Of a stretch of 64,000 nucleotides of DNA, positions 23,880 to 32,200 are shown piece by piece; within the stretch, counting starts at the first letter, position 1, and each line of letters starts with the position of its first letter. The stretch covers positions 62,001 to 126,000 of the forward strand of contig NZ_SZVI01000005.1 of the NCBI RefSeq assembly GCF_013416775.1, given 5' to 3'. This stretch comes from Rhodoferax sp. BLA1 (GTDB lineage Bacteria; Pseudomonadota; Gammaproteobacteria; Burkholderiales; Burkholderiaceae_C). The notes below the pieces were generated by a model. The model was not told the DNA's origin. It ran no database searches and was given only the letters and a program-made list of their open reading frames with translations. Both the position numbers and the translations under genes were made by a program.

Positions 23880-25796
23880 TTACCCCTTAATGATTTGTCT
23901 TATGGTTTCGATCCATTTGGGTTCAAAAGACCTATCTGGATCGCAAGCTATATAGGCTTTTGCGAAAGAAATTTTATTGTTGTCAATATCGAAAAATTCA
24001 TTCATCAATCGCTTTTTTTGTTTTGGCCCAAGATTTAGATAGTCGTAAAGATTGTTTGAGCCTTCAGTTACGGATGTTTCCTTCACGATCTCCTGAAGAA
24101 CTGAGAATTTTTCGATACCCTTGTACAGACCTGGAGATTCAAGTAACGTTTTGAAAACTTCTTCACGCAAGGCAAACTCAATTTCCGTTGGAAAACTATG
24201 TTGACTATCGACATCAAGAGCTACAACTTCCAATTTACTCTCGTCGCGCACTAATCTTTTAAAAAAAAGATTTTTTGCATCCTTTCTTAATTCAACGTGC
24301 TCCTTTTGTGCATCCGTATCTACGATGCACAGAGCTTTTCCTCTGAAGCCTGCTTCTTTATCGCTCAGAGGTGCCGAGAGATATTCATACACGCGGCGTA
24401 CCTGTTTGAAGCCTCCGAGAGGAACGATTCGTAGACTTCTATTTTCAATAAGATCTGACAAATAGTGTGATAGATATATCTTATCAGATAGACCTTCGCA
24501 AAATATCCAGTTGTATGGCTTGTCGCGAAGCATACTAACAACAACTGACTGGATCATGTCCTGGTAGCTCTTTAGTTCGACCTCTTTCGGATACTTTCCA
24601 TGAGATTTAGTGAAATTCTGATTAATATGTTCTCTAAAATTTTCCAAATTGAAGGAGAAAAATTCGATGGAATTTTCGCCTCGAGATAATGAGTGTGCTG
24701 TGCCAGAACGTATTACTGGAATGAAACCGTACCAGTGAGTGTTAATTAGAACTTGCGGGACGGGTTTGCACAGTGTTGGTATTCTGGCTATTTTTTCAAA
24801 TTGATCATGACAAGCGGCAACATGCATTGATGCATCAGGCTCATCGATAGCTAGTATGACCCGGTAGTCTTTTAGCTCTGATCGAGAAATCAACGCATAT
24901 GAAAGATCAATCAACGCCTGCCTCTTTTCTCCCGAGCTTAAGTCCTTTATCGTTGTTTCCTTTCCGCCATTTTTCTTATGTAAAACTTTTATTCCAAAAT
25001 AGGCTGAAAAAATTCTTTCGATAAGATCATTTACTGTCAGTTGATCTTTGCGCTTGCCTTTGTATACATATTGATCAAGAGTTTCATTTATCTGATCAAT
25101 GAATTCCTTAAGTTTTTTATTTATATCATCAATGCTATTTTTGCTAATTGAATCTTGAATTTTCTTCTTAATATCTTCATCCAAAAGTTTTCGAATATAC
25201 ACGGACTCCATTTTGCTAAATGTCAATGAGTCAGCCTCAGCTGGAAGGTATATGTATCTATAATGGGATTTGATCTTTTTTAGCAAATCCGCGAGCTCTT
25301 CGAAGTTAACATCAATGTGTTCTTCAAAAATTTTCTTAATGTCATTTCCAAAAAAAGGTATTTCTATTTCATTAGTTTTATATGTATTTCCGAGTACAAA
25401 TAGATAATGTGTGTCTTTATTGCAACCTAAAGTAGCTGCTGCAGCTATGCTTTCAATAATGGATTTGACAAAAGAATTGTAAGGTGCTACCGAGAAATCC
25501 CAAAAAAAGGCACTTAACAGGCCAGCCAGTTTCTTTTCTTTCTTTGTTAACGAGATTTCATTTATTGGAATTAAAAATAAAGGAGAAACAAATGCGGAAT
25601 CATCTGAGTCCTTCTTCGATTCATTGTTGGTGATCCAATCACCACCATTAAAGAAACGATCCAGGGCCTCAAAAATGGAGGTTTTTCCAATCCCATTAGG
25701 CCCAAGATAAGCTGTAAAACTTGCGCCCGATGAAATTGGAATAAATTGGATATTTTTATAAACTTTGTAATTCTTTAAACCTATTCCGAGAAGCAT
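23880..25796 (-). CDS. OLD-like AAA ATPase with TOPRIM domain
   Basis: A 638-residue protein with the OLD-family layout. The ABC-type ATPase has Walker A GPNGIGKTS (about 32-40), signature LSSGEKRQ (about 285) and Walker B VILAIDEPDASMH (about 312-324). A C-terminal TOPRIM domain follows, with E in FCEGLSDK (about 432) and D in CIVDTDAQ (about 490). OLD proteins are nucleases in antiphage systems. AAAGGAAG lies just before ATG 25796 and decides that start. GC content is far below all neighbours (roughly 36%), with AT-ending codons, a clear sign of transfer. No intact partner gene adjoins it; a helicase 3' fragment and a DUF1016 pseudogene lie directly upstream on the same strand. Confidence 0.85.
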   Translation of the reverse strand: MLLGIGLKNYKVYKNIQFIPISSGASFTAYLGPNGIGKTSIFEALDRFFNGGDWITNNESKKDSDDSAFVSPLFLIPINEISLTKKEKKLAGLLSAFFWDFSVAPYNSFVKSIIESIAAAATLGCNKDTHYLFVLGNTYKTNEIEIPFFGNDIKKIFEEHIDVNFEELADLLKKIKSHYRYIYLPAEADSLTFSKMESVYIRKLLDEDIKKKIQDSISKNSIDDINKKLKEFIDQINETLDQYVYKGKRKDQLTVNDLIERIFSAYFGIKVLHKKNGGKETTIKDLSSGEKRQALIDLSYALISRSELKDYRVILAIDEPDASMHVAACHDQFEKIARIPTLCKPVPQVLINTHWYGFIPVIRSGTAHSLSRGENSIEFFSFNLENFREHINQNFTKSHGKYPKEVELKSYQDMIQSVVVSMLRDKPYNWIFCEGLSDKIYLSHYLSDLIENRSLRIVPLGGFKQVRRVYEYLSAPLSDKEAGFRGKALCIVDTDAQKEHVELRKDAKNLFFKRLVRDESKLEVVALDVDSQHSFPTEIEFALREEVFKTLLESPGLYKGIEKFSVLQEIVKETSVTEGSNNLYDYLNLGPKQKKRLMNEFFDIDNNKISFAKAYIACDPDRSFEPKWIETIRQIIKG

Positions 25797-25920
25797 ATAT
25801 CTTCCTTTAATGTTTTCTGTTTTCAAATAGTGTGACTGCCAAGCGAGCAAAATCACACGAGTCCTTAGCAACTTTTGAAGATCTATTTGCTCAATTGATT
25901 TGCGAAAATCCCGTCCCCAA

Positions 25921-26076
25921 TCACCCCTTCACCAACCTCTGCGTCGCCCGAGTAGCCGGCGCATAAAACACCCACGCCGCTTCCTTCCCATTCTTCCCAG
26001 GCGCTGGCATATGCCCCACGCCGGGTAACGCCACCACGGGGAATTCCAAGCGTTCGCGCACTTCAGTCATCCGCAT
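25921..26076 (-). pseudogene. C-terminal fragment of an SF1 (UvrD-like) helicase gene
   Basis: Fifty-one codons read ...LEFPVVALPGVGHMPAPG... and ...FYAPATRATQRLVKG then stop. This is motif V/VI of a UvrD-like helicase and matches the end of the intact NERD-helicase at 28.2 kb at about three quarters of residues (both DNA and protein clearly alignable). It is preceded by MRMTEVRER, not helicase sequence, so the rest of the gene has been lost. Confidence 0.8.
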
Positions 26077-26082
26077 CCTGCC

Positions 26083-26629
26083 CCCTCCAACAACACCCAC
26101 CGCCGCGCCAGCCGTTCCCTTGCCTCAATCAAAGCCTGGTGCAGATGCTGCTCCAGCTCCGCCTTGGGCGGCAGTTCGGTCCAGTATTCGGCCACGGTGA
26201 TGCCGTCTTTGTGCATTTGCAGTAGCTACACCTGTTCGCGGCTGGGTTCAGCGCGCAGGATGAGGCCGATGGGGGCCTCTTCGCCCGCTTGGCGCTCATG
26301 CTTGTCCAGCCTTTTGAGGGGCAATTAGTTGACAAAGTGGCTCCAGCCCAAATGTCGTGACACTGTCGCGACAAACTGCGTAAGTGGCAGTACAAGCTGC
26401 ACCTTGTGTTGCAAGCTTTTTGCCGACAGTGTCGACAAAATTGGGATCGGGTCGGCAAACGCCACCATGTGACTCATGCTGCTTGCCATTGTCATGACCG
26501 GCGGGCGCATTAATGTCTTTGGTTGGACGACGCTCACGGGGCCTTCTTTCCTTTGGTCCAGCTGCTGGTTATCAGGGTGCGCAGTTCAGCGTGCAGGCTG
26601 CGGGCAGATTCAGGGACGACTTGGCTCAT
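26083..26629 (-). pseudogene. Decayed DUF1016 (YhcG-type PD-(D/E)xK nuclease) gene
   Basis: Pieces of a DUF1016 protein in order on the minus strand. The N-terminus MSQVVPESARSLHAELRTLI starts at 26629. A middle piece QFVATVSRHLGWSHFVN (about 26330-26385) matches the family's ATLSRQLGWSHFV. The C-terminal nuclease piece LKRLDKHERQAGEEAPIG... to ...GITVAEYWTELPPKAELEQ (26095-26324) contains an in-frame TAG after REQV (26226-26228). Frames change between pieces, and most of the N-terminal half is deleted. A complete gene would be about 1 kb. Confidence 0.75.
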
Positions 26630-27011
26630 GGCTGCACCTTGCCGGTGTGCTGCACGCCAAGCTTGGCGCTGATGGAAGAAATGAAAGTCGCCATCCCAAA
26701 TCACCCCTGAGTGAGATTGTTCTTGTCGCGTGCTTCATACCGCCAAGCTGTCTCGCAGCCATGCGGCTTACCCTTGTGATGGCATTCTATAGATAAAAGG
26801 TGCCTCTAGCCCTTATAAAACAAGCGGTATCAGCTACTCTATTTATAGTTGAGCCAAATCAATTTTTCAGACGCTGACCGGCAGCCAAATGTTGCAAGAA
26901 CGTTCAAGTCGAACCGTGGCAAGGTGCATCAACCCGCCCCATGGTGCCTATCTTTCTAAACGTTAAGCACCGATTAACATTGAAATATTAACGTGACAAG
27001 TTAAAATTTCA
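26630..27011. other. Gap between the DUF1016 debris and the DUF4143 gene
   Basis: About 380 bp. Left part: possible further debris, nothing recognisable. Middle: palindromic repeat copy 11. Right part: AT-rich promoter and dyad of the DUF4143 gene, listed separately. No gene supported. Confidence 0.6.
26796..26840 (+). repeat. Palindromic intergenic repeat, copy 11
   Basis: AAAGGTGCCTCTAGCCCTTA then AACAAGCGGTATCAGCTACTC. Right arm diverged. Confidence 0.75.
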
Positions 27012-27012
27012 A
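26980..27012. promoter_or_regulatory. Inverted repeat overlapping the start of the first DUF4143 gene
   Basis: TTGAAATATTAAC (26980-26992) and GTTAAAATTTCAA (27000-27012) form a 13-bp dyad with one mismatch and a 7-bp spacer, ending on the A of the first ATG. Additional TTAA boxes lie at 26963 and 26974. There is no Shine-Dalgarno, so the dyad may control initiation as an operator or as an RNA hairpin. Confidence 0.6.
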
Positions 27013-28190
27013 TGATGAAAAGTCGTCAATTCGAATCCACCGTCCGCCAAAAACTGCTTCAAACCCCCGCCGTGGTGCTGTTGGGGCCGCGCCAAGTCGG
27101 CAAAACCACCTTGGCGCGCACCCTTGCCAAGGACTGGCCGGGCGGTGCGGTGTATCTGGACTTGGAACGCCCGGCTGACCGTTTGCGCCTCGATGATGCC
27201 GACACCTATCTGCGCGCCCAGCAGGGCAAACTGGTCATCCTGGACGAGATTCACCGCGCACCCGGTGTGTTTGAAGTCTTGCGCGGCATCATTGACGACA
27301 ACCGGCAAGCAGGCATTCGCAGTGGGCAGTTTCTGCTGCTGGGCTCGGCCGCGCTGGATTTGATGCGCCAAAGCAGCGAAACCCTGGCCGGGCGCGTGGC
27401 CTACCTCGACATGGCGCCATTCAATGTGATGGAGGCCACTGCCGCCAGCCTGACTGAAAGCACCCTGTGGCTGCGCGGCGGTTTCCCTGACAGCCTGCTG
27501 GCCCCCAACGACAGCCAAAGCCTGGACTGGCGGCGCGACTTTATCCGCAGCTACCTGGAGCGCGACGTGCCCATGTTTGCGCCGCGCCTGCCTGCTGAGA
27601 CGATTGGCCGCCTGTGGACCATGCTGGCGCACAACCAGGGCAGTGTGCTCAATCAGGCGCGCATGGCCAGTGCACTGGGTGTGGCCAACCCCACCATTGA
27701 CCGCTACATCGACCTGCTGGTGGACTTGCAACTGGTGCGCCGCCTGCGCCCGTGGGGTGGCAATCTGGGCAAACGGCTGGTCAAGTCGCCCAAGGTGTAT
27801 GTGCGCGACAGTGGTCTGCTGCATGGCCTGCTGGCACTGGAGAGCTTGAACGACCTGCTGGGCCACCCGGTGTGTGGCCTGAGTTATGAGGGCCATTGCC
27901 TGGAGAACCTGATCCAGGCGGCAGGCAGTTTGCGCGTGCCCTACTTTTACCGTACCCAGGTGGGCGCAGAAATTGACCTGGTGCTGGAAAAAGGTGGCAA
28001 GCCCGAGATCGCGATCGAGGTCAAGCGCTCCATGGCCCCCAGCCCGGAAAAAGGGTTTTCCATGGCCTGTGACGACCTGCAGATCACGCAGCGCTACGTG
28101 GTGTACCCAGGGCAGGAACGCATCCCTTTAAGGCATGGCGCACAGGCGATTGGCTTGCTGGAGTTGGCAGCGTTGTTGGCGCAGGGCTAG
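27012..28190 (+). CDS. DUF4143 ATPase (AAA_14 type), first copy
   Basis: A 392-residue ATPase of the AAA_14-DUF4143 family. Walker A is LLGPRQVGKTTLA (about 24-36) and Walker B LVILDEIHRAPG (about 77-88), with sensor LLLGSAALDLM. The C-terminal half is DUF4143, with GAEIDLVLEKGGKPEIAIEVKRS (about 333-355) resembling a PD-(D/E)xK core. The family is widespread in accessory regions; its role is unproven and often guessed to be defence or toxin-like. A related, not identical, gene lies at 40.3 kb. Two ATGs (27012, 27015) are possible. It converges on the NERD-helicase gene with 27 bp between. Confidence 0.88.
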   Translation: MMKSRQFESTVRQKLLQTPAVVLLGPRQVGKTTLARTLAKDWPGGAVYLDLERPADRLRLDDADTYLRAQQGKLVILDEIHRAPGVFEVLRGIIDDNRQAGIRSGQFLLLGSAALDLMRQSSETLAGRVAYLDMAPFNVMEATAASLTESTLWLRGGFPDSLLAPNDSQSLDWRRDFIRSYLERDVPMFAPRLPAETIGRLWTMLAHNQGSVLNQARMASALGVANPTIDRYIDLLVDLQLVRRLRPWGGNLGKRLVKSPKVYVRDSGLLHGLLALESLNDLLGHPVCGLSYEGHCLENLIQAAGSLRVPYFYRTQVGAEIDLVLEKGGKPEIAIEVKRSMAPSPEKGFSMACDDLQITQRYVVYPGQERIPLRHGAQAIGLLELAALLAQG

Positions 28191-28217
28191 TGCGGCGCTG
28201 CCGTTCGTGGTCTGCAC

Positions 28218-30029
28218 TCAGGCCTCAAACCTGCGCCCAAACCCACCTTCACCCCCCACCCCCAACACCAACCTCTGCGTCGCCCGCGTCGCCGCCACAT
28301 AAAACAGCCGCGCCTCGTCCTTCTCGGGCTCACCGGGTGCGGGCATGTGGCCCACGCCGGGCAGGGCCACCACCGGGAACTCCAGGCCTTTGCTGACGTG
28401 CATGGTCATAACGTGGATGTGGTCGGCAGCGGGCTGGAAGTCGCCCGGTCTCGCGCGCACGCGAAACGGGAGCCCGCGCTGATGCAGCGCGTCGGCACAT
28501 AGATTGATGGTTTGCCAATCGCGGCACAAAACGGCCATGTCGCCCCAGGCGTGGCCTTCTTCGTGCGCGGCGCGCAGGCTGTCGGTGATGGCGTAGGCCT
28601 CGTCGCGCAGGCTGGGCAGTTTGATGATCAGCGGGGCCTCGCCGTCGCGCCCGCAGCTGATGGGTTTCACCAGCGGGATGCCGTCGTCGTCCTTGTCGTT
28701 GGCGGTCAGCAGATCGGCCGCGACCAGGCTGGCGGTTTGCAGAATCTGCTGGGTGTTGCGGTAGTTGATTTTGAGGATGGTGGTGCGGCCCTGGGCCTGG
28801 ATGCCCAGGCTTTTGAAGCTGAACTGTTTGGCACGCGCGCGCTCGTAAATGCTTTGGGCGTCGTCGTACAGCACCAGCAGGCTGTTGGTGGTGGGGTCCA
28901 CCATTTGCGTGACCAGCTTGAGCCACTCGGGCGCAAAGTCGTGGCCTTCGTCGATCAGCACCGCCTGGTATTGGCCGCTGGGGATGTGTTTGCGCTCCAC
29001 GCCGCGTATGACAGCGTGCACCAGTTCTTCAAAAAAGTGGGCACCCTGCCCAGGTAGTGTCTGGCCAAAGGCCCGCATTTGCTCATGGCACCATTTGTGA
29101 AAGTGCCGCACATGCACCCGCTCGCTCAGGCCCTTGGCCACCATCATGCTGTGGAGCTTGACGCCCAGCGGCTCGTTGTAACAAAGGATCAGCACCGGTT
29201 TACTGCCCGGTGCGCCCGCTTTGGCCAGGTATTCGGCGCGGTAGCCCAGGATCATGGTTTTGCCCGAACCGGCCACACCGTGGATCACACGGTGGCCGTC
29301 GCCCAAAGACCGGGCCAGTTGCTCCTGCTGCAGGTCCATCACACGCATGATGCTGGGCAGGTCGGCCTCTGCGTCGTTGTCGTCAAAGAGGGCGCCCTGG
29401 GTGGGTACGCGCACCTGCGGGAACAAGATCCAGCGCACGCGGTCAAGCATGGGCAGGCTCAAAGCGCCGCCAAAGCTGTGGGGGAACATCTGCCACAGCC
29501 GTTGCTGGAAGGCCTCCACGTCGGCGGATTCTTCCATCTCGTCTTTGCAGATCACGTAGTGGGGTTCGATGACCTCGCCCAGCCCGGCACTCTCAAACTG
29601 CTTGCGGCTGATGTGGGTCAGCACCACACCGTGCCCCCACGGAAACGCCAGCTTGCCCTGGTGCGGGCCGTCGGCCTGCAGCAGCTGGGGGTCGCGCTCC
29701 AGCGCGTTGACCACCTGGATGGCGCAGTGGCGCGCCTGCGCCAGCGGGTTGATCACCACCTTGGGGCCGTTGTGGCCCAGGATGTCCCACGACTGGCGGT
29801 TAACACGCAGGATGGTGTCGAGCTTCCAGTCCTTGGTTTCCAGGATCAGCAGGCCGCAGCGCGGGTGCAGCAGCACAAAGTCGGGGTGGGTTTGTTTGGG
29901 GCCAATGGGGACGTCGTACCAGAGCAGGTAGTCGTCGTCGAGCTTTTGCTCCAGCCGCTGGGCCAGACGGCGCTCGCCGCTGGTCATGCGGGCTATGCAT
30001 GCACCAAGTGCTGGTAAAAGGGTTGCCAC
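28218..30029 (-). CDS. NERD-domain SF1 (UvrD-like) helicase
   Basis: A 603-residue protein joining an N-terminal NERD nuclease-related domain to a UvrD/Rep helicase core. NERD: HPDFVLLHPRCGLLILETKDWK (about 45-66), with the ExK-type catalytic look. Helicase: Walker A GVAGSGKTMI (about 252), Walker B VLIDEGHDFAPEW (about 355), motif V TMHVSKGLEFPVV and motif VI FYVAATRATQRLVLG near the end. It is probably a DNA repair or defence enzyme acting on single-stranded DNA. Start ATG 30029 is preferred; ATG 29987 is possible. A fragment of a related gene lies at 25.9 kb. Confidence 0.88.
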   Translation of the reverse strand: MATLLPALGACIARMTSGERRLAQRLEQKLDDDYLLWYDVPIGPKQTHPDFVLLHPRCGLLILETKDWKLDTILRVNRQSWDILGHNGPKVVINPLAQARHCAIQVVNALERDPQLLQADGPHQGKLAFPWGHGVVLTHISRKQFESAGLGEVIEPHYVICKDEMEESADVEAFQQRLWQMFPHSFGGALSLPMLDRVRWILFPQVRVPTQGALFDDNDAEADLPSIMRVMDLQQEQLARSLGDGHRVIHGVAGSGKTMILGYRAEYLAKAGAPGSKPVLILCYNEPLGVKLHSMMVAKGLSERVHVRHFHKWCHEQMRAFGQTLPGQGAHFFEELVHAVIRGVERKHIPSGQYQAVLIDEGHDFAPEWLKLVTQMVDPTTNSLLVLYDDAQSIYERARAKQFSFKSLGIQAQGRTTILKINYRNTQQILQTASLVAADLLTANDKDDDGIPLVKPISCGRDGEAPLIIKLPSLRDEAYAITDSLRAAHEEGHAWGDMAVLCRDWQTINLCADALHQRGLPFRVRARPGDFQPAADHIHVMTMHVSKGLEFPVVALPGVGHMPAPGEPEKDEARLFYVAATRATQRLVLGVGGEGGFGRRFEA

Positions 30030-30127
30030 TGCGCTGTCCCGTCCCTGAGATATGCCTCTCAGGATTATGGGACAGGCACGTGCCGTGTTACATGTTCAAC
30101 GGCACATTTATAACGATGGGTGTTGGT

Positions 30128-30604
30128 TCAGTGGTGATGCCCGTGCGCGCCATGAACGTGGCCGTGGGCCAGCTCTTCCGCACTGGCGGCGCGCACCTCG
30201 GTCACCTTGAGGCTAAAGCGCAGTTCCATGCCAGCCCAGGGGTGGTTGCCGTCCAGCAGCACGGTGTCGCCCTTGATCTTGACCACGCGAAACGCCTGTT
30301 CGCGCCCGTCGGCGGTGTGGCCATGCAATTGGCCGCCGACTTTGACACCCGGCGGGAAGTCGCGGCGCGGCATGGTTTGCGCCAGGCTTTCATCACGCAG
30401 GCCAAAACCGTCTTCGGGTTGCAGCACCAGCGTGGTCTGAAAGCCTGCAGTTTTGCCTTGCAGCGCTTCTTCGATTTTGGGCAGGGTGTTGTTGTAGCCG
30501 CCATGCAGGTAGGCCATGGGCTCTTTGGCTTCTTCAAGGAGTTTGCCCTTGGCGTCGGCCACTTTGTAGCGCAGGGTGACAACGGTGTCTTTTTCGATGT
30601 TCAT
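30128..30604 (-). CDS. slyD: FKBP-type peptidyl-prolyl isomerase, SlyD-like
   Basis: A 158-residue SlyD-type isomerase and metallochaperone. The FKBP core is split by the insert-in-flap domain: LHGGYNNTLPKIEEALQGK (about 33-51), then PEDGFGLRDESLAQTMPRRDFP, then DGNHPWAGMELRFSLKV. The histidine-rich tail HGHVHGAHGHHH binds nickel in relatives. I chose ATG 30604 (MNIEKDTVVTLRY), where the family begins; in-frame upstream ATGs add Pro-rich sequence. No good ribosome site is visible. It diverges from the roxA-like gene. Confidence 0.9.
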   Translation of the reverse strand: MNIEKDTVVTLRYKVADAKGKLLEEAKEPMAYLHGGYNNTLPKIEEALQGKTAGFQTTLVLQPEDGFGLRDESLAQTMPRRDFPPGVKVGGQLHGHTADGREQAFRVVKIKGDTVLLDGNHPWAGMELRFSLKVTEVRAASAEELAHGHVHGAHGHHH

Positions 30605-30924
30605 GGGAATGTGGGGGTTGGCCAGCGGGTGCGGCGGGTCGGGCATTTTCGCGCAAGGTGGCTGTCGGGTGGGGTGTGAGGGCTTGGCCGCCTCTGCGTG
30701 GGTGTTGTCAAAACACACGCCACCCAGCGATTTGTTTGGGCTGACTCTGAGCCACGTCAAGACATGGCCAGATTGCGGTGGCTCGGCGCCAGTGATTCCT
30801 CTACCATCCGCCGACTCATTGAGGGGCGCTGAATGGCCATGCCTGTTTGGCACAGCCTCTGACCCCTGCCGTTTGCGCCACAGCAGCCAAAACGCTGCCG
30901 CTTGCTTCCACCCTTTGTCCTCTT

Positions 30925-32076
30925 ATGTCCGCTCTCACACTCAACCTCACCGACTTTTCCCTGGAACACTTCATGGCCCACTACTGGCAGCAAAAGCCGG
31001 TGGTCATTCGCCAGGGGTTCAAGAACTGGGCCGACCTGATTTCTCCCAACGAGCTGGCCGGGCTGGCCTGCGAGGACGAGGTCGAGTCACGCATGGTCTA
31101 CAAACAAGGTGAGCAGTGGCAAGCCGAGTTTGGGCCGTTTGAGTCGTTCGAGCGTTTTGGCGACAACGGCTGGACGCTGGTGGTGCAGGCGGTGAACCAT
31201 TGGTCGCCCGAGGTGGCCGAGCTGGTCAAGCCCTTTGCCTTTATCCCCAAATGGCGGCTTGACGATGTAATGATCAGCTACGCGGTGCCCGGCGGTGGTG
31301 TCGGGCCACATATTGATTTGTACGACGTGTTCATCTGCCAGGGCAGTGGCCGCAGGCGCTGGCGCGTGGGGGATGTGGGCAACCACCGGCAGTTTGCCGC
31401 GCATGCGGCGCTGCTGCACACCGACCCGTTTGAGGCGATCATCGACACCGAGCTGCTGCCCGGCGACATCCTCTACATCCCACCGGGTTTCCCGCATGAC
31501 GGCGTGACGCTGGAAGAGTCGATGAGTTTCTCAGTCGGCTTTCGCGCCAAATCGGCCTGCGACATGCTCAGCGGCCTGGCCGACTACGCCATCGACAAAG
31601 ACCAAGCGCAGCACCTGCTGGCCGACCCGCACCGCCCCATTCACCAACATCAAGGTCAGATCGACAAAGCTGACTTTGCCCGCATCAAGGCGCACCTGCA
31701 AAGTGTGCTGGACAACGATCTGCTGCTGGCCGACTTTGCGGGCAGCTATTTCTCCAAAACCAAATGCGCGCTGGACCTGCAGGCATTGGACGAACCGCTG
31801 GACGCGGCCGAGCTGATCAACGCCCTGCGTGAACAGCCGCTGGTGCGCACCGGTGGCCTGCGCTGTTTTTATGTGGACGAAACGCTGGCGCAAGGTGTGT
31901 GTTACGTGGACGGTGAACGTTTTGACTTTGGCCCGGCCTGCAAGGACGCTCTGCTGGCGCTGTGTGACCAAGACGAGCCGGGTTATGACGCGCTGCAAAG
32001 TGGTTTGAACAACCCGGAACTGGTGCGCCAGCTCACCGAGTGGGTCAACGCGGGTTACTGGTACTTCAAGGACTAA
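30925..32076 (+). CDS. roxA: JmjC-type ribosomal protein uL16 arginine hydroxylase
   Basis: A 383-residue cupin-like 2-oxoglutarate oxygenase of the YcfD/RoxA family, which hydroxylates an arginine of ribosomal protein uL16. The iron ligands show as GVGPHIDLYDVFICQ (HxD, about H131 and D133) and the distal histidine in DILYIPPGFPHDGVT (about H194). A conserved C-terminal winged-helix/dimer region follows, ending NAGYWYFKD. Start ATG 30925 (MSALTLNLTDFSLEHF) matches the family; an in-frame ATG at 30847 is earlier and unlikely. Confidence 0.88.
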   Translation: MSALTLNLTDFSLEHFMAHYWQQKPVVIRQGFKNWADLISPNELAGLACEDEVESRMVYKQGEQWQAEFGPFESFERFGDNGWTLVVQAVNHWSPEVAELVKPFAFIPKWRLDDVMISYAVPGGGVGPHIDLYDVFICQGSGRRRWRVGDVGNHRQFAAHAALLHTDPFEAIIDTELLPGDILYIPPGFPHDGVTLEESMSFSVGFRAKSACDMLSGLADYAIDKDQAQHLLADPHRPIHQHQGQIDKADFARIKAHLQSVLDNDLLLADFAGSYFSKTKCALDLQALDEPLDAAELINALREQPLVRTGGLRCFYVDETLAQGVCYVDGERFDFGPACKDALLALCDQDEPGYDALQSGLNNPELVRQLTEWVNAGYWYFKD

Positions 32077-32200
32077 GGGCGCATCACACCAAGGTATTCT
32101 GCGGTCTGGGCAGTTGGCTCTGGCGGTGGCGGCGGGTGAATCTGTGTCAGTTTTTGAGGTGATACTCTCGCCTCATTCAAAATTTTTGCACACGTCGCTG

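Noticed and set aside
23880..26076. Gabija system (OLD nuclease plus UvrD-like helicase)
   Set aside because: The only adjoining helicase sequence is a 51-codon fragment that matches the NERD-helicase at 28.2 kb, lies upstream rather than downstream, and cannot be functional.
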